Assembly: GCA_022577435.1 (NCBI GenBank)
Contig: JAKOON010000016.1
Span: forward strand, 12,840,776 to 12,904,775
Direction: 5' to 3'
Length of the DNA stretch: 64,000 nucleotides
DNA from: Embiotoca jacksoni
Lineage: Eukaryota; Chordata; Actinopteri; Embiotocidae
The translations under genes and the position numbers were made by a program. The notes below the pieces were generated by a model. The model worked only from the letters and a program-made list of their open reading frames with translations, searched no databases and had not been told where the DNA came from. Shown here one piece after another: positions 48,017 through 57,799 of this stretch. The first letter of the stretch is position 1. Each line of letters starts with the position of its first letter.

Positions 48017-51000
48017 ATGAAGAGGTTGAGCCCCACAGTAGCTTCTGCAGGAGCCAGCGATGAAAAGATCAAATTCTCCAAATTGGAAGTAAGAGACTCC
48101 GTTACTTGTACTTTTTCTGTGCATACTTTTACACACAGCGGCCACTTCATTAGGTACACCTTGCCTGTACCGGGTTGGACCCCCTCCGGCCTTCTGAGCT
48201 GCCTTAATTCTTTGTGGTGAAGATTCAAGAAGGTGCTGGAAGCATTCCTCACAGGCTTTGGCCCATTTTGACATGATAGCATCACGCTGTTGCTGCAGAT
48301 TTGTGGGCAGCACCTTTATGATACCAGTTTCCTGTTCGACCAAATCTCAGACGTGACTGTGAAGTCATTTGGCTCCATCTTTCTATTTTATATGCTAATG
48401 CACGGTTCGTTTTATTTTACGTTCTGAAAGAATACCAGTAATTGTGGCATGTCCAAAAGTTTGGGCACCGTACTTAGTCAATACTTAGTAACTTAGTGAC
48501 TCCTTTAAGCATTAGCTTGTGTGGCTGCCAGTGTCACAGGAAACATTGCATTAGAAAGAGGCAGATTCCACTAAATATCAATCAAATCTGCAAATGTCAG
48601 TCAACCAAGTGAAACCTTTGCATCAGAACAATGATCCAAAACCATACCTCAAAAATCCATTACAATCTATTTCAGGAAGGGCAAGACAAAGCTTTTAGAG
48701 CGTCGCTCACGGTCCACTGATTCCAACATCACTGAGAATCTGTGGGTAGATCTTAACCAGGCTGTGCCTGAAAGAAAGCTTAAAAATGAGACGTTGAAGG
48801 GATCCTCAAGGAAGAGTGAGTAAAAATGGATATGGCAAGAATAAAACGACTCTTAGCAGGATACAAACAGTGTTTGGAAGCTGTGATTCCAAACTGGGGT
48901 TTACTAAGTACTGACTCAATAAGGTGCCCAAACTTTTGCTATAATTACTGTTGAACATGTTTTAAAGGTCATCAACAACGATGCATTCTCAAGTTGTTAT
49001 TCCTTCTCAAAGGCGTCGTTGCTGCGGTGGTTGTAGTTACGTCTTTTCACTTCACTTTGTCCGCAGGTGCGAGCGCTGATTCAGCAGGAAGTTCGCAAGG
49101 AGATAAAGGAGAAGGAATCCAAGATCCTGAGTTCTATAGAAACTATTCAGTATCTGGATGCTGGATTCAACTTCAAAGATTCCATCCAAAAACTGGAGGT
49201 GGGTGGAAGTAGTGACACAGTTTTACCTTCTTCTCGTCTTGGGGTCTAAACTCTAAACTTCAACGTGAAGTTTCCCGTCTAATGCTTTGAAATATTCACT
49301 GCCTCTCTTCTTTCTTTCCTCTTGTTCTCGTACTTCATTTTGTCTTCTTTTTTCTCTCCCTCTTTGAGTTTCCTGAAGCACTTTTTAAATCTTGCCTTTT
49401 TTCTTTTTCTTCTTTTCTGCCTTGATTCTTAAAGTTGACAGCTGCTGGTAAATCTTTTAAGCATCAAATCTTCATCTGTCTACCATCATCCATTGTTCAT
49501 GTTGTTTTCCTCCTCAATTCCCCCCCACCCCCACCAACAGATTAAGTCCAACTGAATTCTACATGCAGCCTCCGATCTATGTTTTTGCTTTCTCGAACTA
49601 AACATTAACGTACTGTGCGTTTGTCTCCGCGCTGAATCGGTCATAAAGAAACACCTTGAAACCAAAGTTGTTCACAGAACGCTCCTGTCGTCCTCAGGCT
49701 CGAGTGGACACACTGCGTAAGAGAGCAGAAGCAGCTTTAGCCTTCATGACGAGGACACAGAAAGAGGTTTGCAGACAAACACATATACACATGATTGCTC
49801 TGTGTCGTGCATGTTCAGGGTCAAACGCTCAAAACACACTTTATGTTTTATAATCATCTTTTTGTCTCAGGTTGTTTTGTTCCTTGAAATAAAAATGTAA
49901 TGATAAATACCTAAATTCACTCAATTATTTTTATGTAGTTTGAGATGTGATCACTACATCATTGCGTACATACTCACTGTTATTGACTTGCTTTAATATG
50001 AATATGCAACATATGACGAATTTTAACATAATCTTAAACGTCCTTTCAGAGTCCGCTGCTTCCTCTGGTTGAGTCTGAAATCATCACGTATGTAGAACCA
50101 CATTCAGTGATATTATTATTATTTTTTGTATCAGTTTTCAAACTATTTCATTTGTCAACTCTGCAGCGTCAACGCAGACGATGAAACCATGGGGACCATG
50201 TCACAGAGTAAGAGCCCGGCGAGCACGTGCACGTATGAAAAATGTATTTGTTGGTTGCATGAGTATTTAATCTATGTAATTGCATTTTTTTTTCCCGGTA
50301 GCTAAAAAGAGCTTGCATTCTCCTGCCAAGAGTGAAGTCTTTCAAATTATGGTAAAAATTTACTTGTCAATAGTTTTAAATCATTCATTGATCACAAATA
50401 GTATTGAATTAACAGCCGGGGAATAATGAGTTAAATACAAATACATAAATCATAAAAAACTCTTCTTGTTTACTCAACAAAACAATATTAAGTTTGGGTC
50501 GGCATGAATAGAAATTTGAGCAGTAATTATTTACCTGTTAAATTTTTTGTCGTCAAGAAATTCAGCATTCTTATGCTGTAAGGATTATTGTTAAAATGGC
50601 TTGTTTTGCTTCTAATTTAGTGGTTTACACTTTTGTTAGTGACCAAAAAACTGTAAATAATGAAGTTGATTCGTTCTTGTTGTCCAGGAAACCACGAAAA
50701 AGGCACTGAAAAAGATGCAAGCAGATAACAAAGGCAAGTTGATCTCGTATAAGAAACTTTTAACATCTGTTTTGTGTCGCTTATGGTCATGTGGTTTGTA
50801 TTTGCGGTGACAAAAAAGGTGAATGGTAAGCTGCTACAGTGACCCAAATTCAATAATATGAGGGAGCATATGAATAAACAACTCTGTCCTCTGTCCTGTC
50901 TTGTGTTACTTGTCATCATACATAATCTGTGTAAAGCTTTGAGGACTGCCATCGCAGATTTAAATGTGAACCAGTCCCGTCCTCTTACTCCGTACGCTCC

Positions 51001-52306
51001 TCCTACGAACAAGGTAGGATACTTTATTTAATCAAAATATTTTCTAAATATGCCACACATGAATGTGTAACTAAAGCATAGTTTAGTTTCCAGAAGATTT
51101 GACATCACCTGCCTTTCTAAGTGGGATTTTTGGTGCCGCACTTTCATCTTTCTTTTTGGTGTAATTCAGGGACTTGTCGAGTTCTCAAAGGAAGAGCCGC
51201 AAGATTGGAAGGAAAAAGCAAACAATAATGAGGAGTCGAAGCAGCATGAAAAGCCCAAGGATGAAAAGGTGGAAGTAAAATGCACTTCTCATGATGCCAA
51301 AAACCCTCCCAGGCGCACAGACTCAACCACACAGCAGGTAATTCACACGCTGTCACTGCCACCACAATTGTAATTCACTGGACTGTGTGCTACTTGCATT
51401 ACCTCCACTCCCCCCTCTGCCCTCCCTCTGGCCAAGTTCCTGTGTCCTCCGCTTCCCCCCACCACCTTCCCCTCCGTCCTGAGCACGGAAGCCACCTTGT
51501 ACAACATCCCTCCGAAACTGCAAGTGCATCTGGCCCTCATCAGGAACCCCAACCCCAGCCTGTCGGTGCTCTGGAACGTGGTGGACGAAGACCCCTCTGC
51601 CCCACCGATGGATAGTTACACGTAAGAAGCAGCATCGGACAATCGATATAGTGTGTTGTGAGGGCAGTTTTCAGCCCTACAATAATAAAAAAAAAGAACC
51701 TATAAAATACTCCTCATGGGGGACCTCACTAAATCATCTCTCTGTCCTCCTGTCAAAAACAAGAAAAAAAAAAACATCGCAAACACAAGCTGTATTCCAA
51801 CATGTTGGCAAACATCAGCGGAGTGAGGACAATTTAAAGCAGCATTTTTCCACAGTTTTAACAAGTTAACTGATTAATCAACTCATCATTTTAGCTCTAG
51901 TAGAGGGAGCCACTCTTAAACAAGTCTGATATCTTTTCGCAGGTATTTTTTTTTAGGATTACTGCGCTGCAGATGTCAATACATGCCATGGCCACCAGGT
52001 GGAAGCAGCGTTCCATCAGTCAGTGATGGCGCACTGAAGTGATCCTTGACTTTGTGGTTGTTCACTTGTCTTTCCCTTCGCTCTCCCCGCTGCAGTGTCT
52101 ACCTGACGATGGAGAAGGAAAAGGGGAGCGGCGTCTTCCCTGACTGGAATATCCTCAGTGAGGTGACGGCCATCGCTCTGCCCATGTTTGTGCTGATCAC
52201 AAAGTACAAGCCCGGGCACAAGGTGTGTGCCGCTGTGGTGGGCAAAGACAAATTCGGTCGCTACGGACCCTATAGTGACATTTCAACCGCAGCCATACCC
52301 GACTAG
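48017..52306 (+). CDS. atf7ip2: ATF7IP2-like (MCAF family) protein, 11 coding exons
   Basis: ATF7IP/ATF7IP2 proteins partner SETDB1 and MBD1 in heterochromatin silencing. Exons: 48017-48088, 49067-49198, 49698-49766, 50050-50087, 50167-50207, 50302-50351, 50688-50733, 50937-51013, 51170-51337, 51437-51621, 52096-52306. They join in frame to 362 residues. The middle (VRALIQQEVRKEIKEKE...IQKLEARVDTLRKR) is a coiled coil like the SETDB1-binding region. A charged Lys/Glu linker follows. The last two exons form a fibronectin type III domain (LSVLWNVVDEDPS ... KPGHKVCAAVVGKDKFGRYGPYS) as at the C-terminus of ATF7IP. One intron is GC-AG (donor 50734). The protein is much shorter than human ATF7IP2 (about 680 aa). 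The start MKRLSPTVASAGASDEK is chosen at 48017, but a missed upstream coding exon is possible. Position next to emp2 supports ATF7IP2 over ATF7IP. Confidence 0.85.
48136..48345 (-). pseudogene. Tc1/mariner transposase C-terminal relic
   Basis: The minus strand encodes NLQQQRDAIMSKWAKACEEC and FQHLLESSPQRIKAAQKAGG, followed by GPTRY, the C-terminal end of a Tc1-like transposase. The outer end CAGCGGCCACTTCATTAGG at 48136 is the TIR as I recall it for this fish family. Catalytic residues are not present. It lies in intron 1 of atf7ip2. Confidence 0.8.
48436..48950 (+). mobile_element. non-autonomous Tc1/mariner relic with clear TIRs
   Basis: The left end CAGTAATTGTGGCATGTCC...AAAAGTTTGGGCACC and the right end GGTGCCCAAACTTTTGCTATAATTACTG are inverted, and similarity continues inward to TACTTAGTAA. 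The interior keeps decayed transposase text (CAGAACAATGATCCAAAACC, then ATCACTGAGAATCTGTGGG) with stops. It is 515 bp and lies in the same atf7ip2 intron as the Tc1 relic at 48136. Confidence 0.82.
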
Positions 52307-52550
52307 ATTTGCTCGCCTTTGACATGTTTGTTCCTAAAAAGCCTTCAAGTGTATCAAGTTTGATGACGTAAAGAATGTTTGGAAGAAGCATATCTTTTTT
52401 TTTGAATTGCTTTGGCAGCTCCTTTCAGCAGTGTTTTCAGGTCTCATGGAAACAGTGTTAATAGCCATGTTCAAAACTCTTTCTCTGTTGCGATTGTTTG
52501 CCACTCGTGCAGAAGACAGTGAATATTTATACTGTTAATATTTCCAGAGA

Positions 52551-52551
<1 letters not shown>

Positions 52552-52609
<58 letters not shown>
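52552..52609. repeat. (CA)n microsatellite in the atf7ip2 3' UTR
   Basis: About 57 bp of pure CA, 246 bp after the stop codon. The likely polyadenylation signal AATAAA lies downstream at 52773-52778, so the array would be in the transcript. Confidence 0.93.
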
Positions 52610-52611
<2 letters not shown>

Positions 52612-53004
52612 TGAGTGCCGTCAAACAGAGAAAACAATTAAAGATGAGTGTTATTGTTCTCTAATGTCACAGTATTTGGTTAAGCCATGACTCAATGACA
52701 AAAACTTCATTTCATATTGTTAATTACTTTTCAAACAAGTGAAGTTGAGAATGTTGAGTTATTTAATAAGTTAATAAAGTTGACTGTAAATTTGCTCTGC
52801 ATGGTTTTTCTCCTTCATTTTTGTCAGTTGTGTCGTAAAAACTTTATTGAGCTGCTTTTCACACTGAAGCCATGTACACAACCAGCCTGAAAGATTGTAT
52901 TCAGGATGATTCGCCAGACCGGTCTAATGTGATCAGATTTAGGATGTGGATCTGATCAGATCCTGAACAACCGGTGTTATGAACTAACTCAGTGAAGAAG
53001 TCAA

Positions 53005-53570
53005 GTCAGATTTATTCATACAGGACATGTAAACACAACAGAAGATGACTTAAGTGTGCACATAAACATAATTGAAACACTTGGATAGACTTGATCATAA
53101 GAAGAAATGCACAATAAAAAATTAAAAGCAAGATTAAGCTAACACAAAACACCTGAGAATGTAGAAGTAAATAATAAATTGTGATTAATGCGGAAAAGTC
53201 AGTGAAAATAAATGTTCTTTTAAACATGTTTTGAACAATAGCATAGAGGCTGACAAGGTGATCTGGAGAGGGAGGTTGTTCCGAAGTTTTGGAGCTGCAA
53301 CAGAAAAAGCCCAGTCAGCATGGGTAGTCAGTTTTGATCTAGGAACAATTAAGAGCTGCTGGTCAAAAGACCTTAGATTGTGACGAGGAGTATAGGGCTG
53401 CAGCAGGTCGGACAGAAAGGCAGATACGAACAATACAATTTTAAAGTGAATCATATACAGGACAGCCAGCCAATGTAGTGATTCCAAGATTGGAGAAACG
53501 TGCTCACTTGTACCAGCCAGAAGCTTTGTGCACCAACTGCAACCGATACATTTTACTTTTAGGTAATGCA
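53005..53570 (-). pseudogene. L2/CR1-type LINE, 3' portion
   Basis: Minus-strand text LLAGTSEHVSPILESLHWLA, then FLSDLLQPYTPRHNLRSFDQ, LLIVPRSKLTTHADWAFSVA and APKLRNNLPLQ is the C-terminal part of an L2-type reverse transcriptase ORF. A frame change is visible at its start near 53540 (RLQLVHKASG continues in another frame). The 3' UTR runs to about 53005 with AATAAA on the minus strand. It is a 5'-truncated, inactive copy. Confidence 0.85.
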
Positions 53571-53665
53571 AAACTCCACATAGAAAAGTCCCACGCAGGT
53601 ATCAAACCACAGACCTTTGGACTGTGAGACAACAACACTGACAATTGTACCATTGTGTTGCCTGA
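53567..53665 (-). mobile_element. tRNA-derived SINE, reverse orientation
   Basis: On the minus strand it reads GTTGTCTCACAG...AAGGTCTGTGGTTTGATACC then TGCGTGGGACTTTTCTATGTGGAGTTTTGCAT. Box B is the reverse complement of 53598-53608. This is the same family as the copy at 4655. It abuts the LINE fragment directly. Confidence 0.75.
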
Positions 53666-53689
53666 CTTGAACGGAAGTCGTACTTTTAG

Positions 53690-53880
53690 CATGTCGTTAG
53701 AAATAGTCCAAAAAAGTCATCCTTCAATGTCGTCCAAAGTATGACTTTTTTTCCACATTGTGGACGACATGCTACAGTATAAGTATTACCTTTTTTTAAT
53801 CACTTTTTGGACAACATGCTACAGTATGACTTTTCTTTCATATTTCTGACAACATGCTCAATACTTTTTGTATTATTTTC
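53690..53880. repeat. irregular minisatellite (ACATGCTACAGTATGAC units)
   Basis: Variants of GGACAACATGCTACAGTATG recur at about 53761, 53808 and 53847, with inverted-looking relatives (CATGTCGTTAG, GTCGTCCAAAGTATGAC) at 53690-53745. Units are roughly 40-50 bp and interspersed with poly-T. Confidence 0.7.
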
Positions 53881-55400
53881 AGGGCCCGAGCACCGATGGT
53901 GCGGAAGCCCTGTTGTTATTAGGGCCCGCGCACCAAATGGTGCGAAAGTCCTATGGTTATTCAAGCGATTATTATTCTCGTTCTTTATTTTTCTCCGCAA
54001 AGAACTGCATTTTTGGAGGCTTTATCATACTCCCGGCGAAAAATTTTGTATTCTAGTGGAGTTGCGAGTGGGCGTGGCCAAATGGCTCGCTAGCGCCACC
54101 TAAGGAGATGCCCCGGCGGCTACATTTACCTAGATGCACGGAATTCGGTGGACATGTGTATCACACCTAGACGTATAAAAAAGTTAAATTGCACCATTAC
54201 GTCAACTCAACAGGAAGTCCGCCATTTTGAATTTAGTCGGCATTTTTGGCGATTCGCACATGTTGTACATGTGGAACTCCTCCTAGGGATTTTGTCAGAC
54301 CGACTTGAAATTGAGTCAGTTCACTGTTAACATGTTTGGGATTAAAAGTTGTTAAAATAATTTGTTTTGGTTGATGGGTCTGCTGGTGACGTAGCGGCCA
54401 TTTTAAGCGTCTCGCCATGAAACTACAAGTTGTTGTAAATCTTATGTACATGGACCGACCTTCTCCAAACATTACATGTATGATGACAGTCCCGCCCTGA
54501 AGACACCTCTATGGTAATATTGACTCATAGTCATAGCGCCCCCGGGTGGCAACGGAAAATTCCACTTTTCATACTTTCACATGCTAAGTTGAGCTGGTTG
54601 ATCACATGAACCTAAAGTCGGGTCAGAATAGCCTAAACATGTGGTTGATGATATATTTTGAAAATCGTTCGACTTTGTCCAAGGGCGTCGCCATGGCGAT
54701 GTCTGACGTTTTGCCGTGTCACAGGAAGTTGATGTTTAGGGTTAAAGGATACTTGAAACCTCATGAAACGTGGCACATACATCCTGCGTGGTGAGATGAT
54801 ACATCTGATATGTGTTTTGCGAGTGGGCGTGGCCAAACGGCTCGCTAGCGCCCCCTAAATTTCAGCTACGGTACCTAGTTTGACCGACACGCGCCAACAT
54901 TTTTGGATGTGTATCACATCAAGATGTACAAAAATTCTCTCGACATCATTACTTCAACTAAACAGGAAGTCCGCCATTTTGAATTTAGTCGCCATTTTGG
55001 GCAAATTGCACCTGTTGTATTTGAACGAACTCCTCCTACAGACTTTGACGTACCGACCTTAAGTTTTGCACTGTCGCTAGCGCCCCCTAAACTGCAGCCC
55101 CGGCACCTAGTTTCACCGACACGGACCAAATTCGTTGGACGTGTGTATCACACCGAGATGTACAAAAAAGTCTCTTGGCATCATGAATTTGTTTTTGTCG
55201 ATCGGTGTGCCCGTGGCGTGGTGGCCATTTTGAGCGTCTCATCATGAAACTACAAGTGACTGTAAACTTTTATGTACATATTCCGATCTTCCTCAAACAT
55301 TACATCTTTGATAACAGTCCCCCCCCACCCCCAAACCGGATCCGCCGGCTCCCCGCTGTGCATCGTGCAAGGGCCCGCATATCACTGCTTGCAGTTTTAA
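53881..55400. repeat. GGGCCCG repeat with tandem internal architecture
   Basis: It opens with two tandem 40-bp units, 53881-53920 and 53921-53960, each containing AGGGCCCG and a GCACC-N-ATGGTGC palindrome. Inside, GAGTGGGCGTGGCCAAA occurs at about 54066 and 54822. ACAGGAAGTCCGCCATTTTG occurs at about 54211 and 54963. GCGTCTC(G/A)(C/T)CATGAAACTACAAGT occurs at about 54408 and 55235. This implies nearly two head-to-tail units of about 760-830 bp. It ends CAAGGGCCCGCATATCACTGC near 55388. There is no coding frame. I know similar text from fish genomes but cannot place it in a TE class. Confidence 0.7.
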
Positions 55401-56160
55401 TTTTGTGCTTGTGCTGCTGGTCAGCCACAGTTGGATATTATGCTGCGTATGAAGGAGTGGGAGTGCAGCTGTAAAGGGAGTCATTAGAAACACATTGAAC
55501 GCCTGCTTCCAGCGTCAGCAGCACTCTGCGTGGATGTGTGTCTCCCTTCGGCCAGTGGGATCCAGTGGGGAGGCACAGCAGAGTGATGAGCCTCCTAAGA
55601 CCATTTAAAAACACACACCCACATCCATCCTGACACACGCACAGACGCACACAGTGGCCTCATTAGAGTTGACAGTAGAGAAAGGGGAGCTTATGAAAAG
55701 AGGGTGAGGAGGAGTAGAAGGAGGAGGACGAGGAGGAGGAGGGGCGGGGGTGCAGATAGGATAAGCAGAGGTGGAGCAGAGAGAGTGATTCAGGACCAAA
55801 TGCGTTCTTTAAAGTTAAAAGTGAAGTGCTGGCAGAACCTGCGTCCTTCAGTCCCTTTGCACCTGTAAAACGAATGACGTGTACGGACTGATACACTCTT
55901 TAGAAGTGTGGGCTTGAAAACACAGATCCTAATTATTTGTGCCTTTAACCTCTTGAAGTTTGTTTTAAATCAAGGATCAGAAGAGAACGCACTCCTTGAA
56001 CCAGAGGTGTTTGAGCGTCTGAATAACAACAGAAGGACCGACTACTTTTGTGACACCAACTGGCAGTGAGTCAATGGTGTCACAGCAAAGTGTAAATATA
56101 GTAGTAAAATGACTTATTGTTGATCTACGGGATTCAGATACCACTCAGGCCACAGCATAT
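55400..56160. other. gene-free stretch, nothing recognised
   Basis: A purine-rich GGAGGAGGAC-type tract lies at about 55700-55750. No exon supported. Confidence 0.45.
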
Positions 56161-56162
56161 CC

Positions 56163-56412
56163 CTTACAAGAAAAAACACATGAATTTCACGTGCAAAAAC
56201 TCGTGAAATATTTAGCCGATGGGAAACGTGGTTTTGGAACATTTTTATGGTGTCATGTGTGAAGCTCATGTAGATTCACATGTGGAAACTTTTCTACATG
56301 TTTTTCCAAAGTTATCATGTTTTGCAACATGTGGTAAACATGTTTCATACATGTGATCACAGGTGTCCCATGGGGAAAACATGTGAAACTCGTGTAATTT
56401 CTGTAACCTTGG
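56163..56412 (+). repeat. CACATGTG-rich repeat, copy B
   Basis: A 250-bp segment rich in CATGTG/CACATG, from CCCTTACAAGAAAAAACAC to about CGTGTAATTTCTGTAACC. Homologous to copy A at 43183-43415 in the opposite orientation. The similar CCCTTACAGAA/CCTTACAAGAA outer text suggests real element ends. Confidence 0.8.
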
Positions 56413-56419
56413 TCCTCAC

Positions 56420-57790
56420 CACTGAGAAGAGATGCAGGCTGTCCTCATTGTTGCTTGTACTTCCTGTGGACATGGGTGGAATATTTATTGTCAAAGAGAC
56501 TTTGGACCACATCTGAACAAGGTGAACATTCTGCACTTTAGATAAGGAGGTTGCAACACCAGTAGTTTATGAATAGTATATGCACAAAACATTTATAAGA
56601 GATAAGGCTAAACCTGAAACTGGGTACACTTTGGATAAGCAGCTATAACACATGTTGTAAGTGAATGATGACAGGTTCTGCGATCTTCCATATAATTTAT
56701 AAAATGAGTGGAACCCGGATTAACCTATTCTTGGTCAACACAAATCTACCCTTATTGGTTTTACTTTCCAATGGGGTTAATCTTGTAAAAAACAATTGCC
56801 TGCACCACTGATAATTTACTGGACTGTAGACGTGTCACAGTACAATGTTGAAAACCTGCACAATTATTTTTCAAATATTTTATACATGTACTTCTTAGAT
56901 TAAGTTGACATTTATATCTTAACTCTGAAAACAAATATTCATCTTCACATCCAATGCAGTTTAATATTGATGAAAAGGTTAAATGGGGTTAAAATACCAT
57001 TTACAGGTTTGTAAATCCATGATCAGATAATGCATGATTTTTGTGTTTCTAATAAGGTATTTGGAACAAAACTTAATCCACACAACCAAATGATATATAT
57101 GATATATATGTCCTTTCACTATTTAGAGGGCTGTGACACTGTAGCTACTGCATACATAGACCATACACCACACTTATAGTATGTCCAATCTAAGAGACAA
57201 AAAAACATATCACAAAATGCAGGCCAGTTCAGTCAGCTTTTAGCAAATTCTTAACTATATTTATTATTAAGTATAATTGCTAAAAAGTCTCAACTTGGTC
57301 CGCCCACAAAACATTGACAGTACATCCTCTCTGATAAAAATGAAAGTACATTCACAGTCACATTGACACGTTGAATTCCTCTACAGGCATTACAAAATGC
57401 AACACGCTCTCTTTTACTGCTGCAGCTTGTTACAGGACATCAGACAAAAAGGTAAGGAAGTAGTCCAGTCAGATATCTTACGTAGTGAAAGGTGTTTTAG
57501 AGTTGGAAAAAAATATAAATACATTTAAACTAATCTTAAACTGAAACATTCCTGACAAGTGATGTGTATACTATTACTTTTGAAGACGAAATAGATAGAT
57601 AGTTACTTTATTATTATTATTTTTGTATTTAATTTAATTTAAGGTCCTCACTACAGACTGAAGTAACAGCAAGTTTGGCTGTTATGAGGACAACAATAAG
57701 AAAGTGGAATATGGTGCAAGTGTTTGTGAAACAAACAATTTTGACATTTAAATTCTTTCCAAATGACAGTCACTGAACTGTTGTTGAAGA
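56420..57790. other. intergenic region upstream of the NLR gene
   Basis: AT-rich with no exon seen. A GATAGATAGATAGTTACTTTATT block at about 57591 resembles the extreme 3' end of the LINE at 21768 in minus sense, but nothing of that element follows. The last few hundred bases must hold the NLR promoter. No specific element is recognised. Confidence 0.4.
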
Positions 57791-57799
57791 ACTAGCATC

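Noticed and set aside
53881..53960. CRISPR-like array (two 40-bp units with a palindrome)
   Set aside because: Only two units, no spacers, and a vertebrate genome. It is the start of an interspersed repeat.
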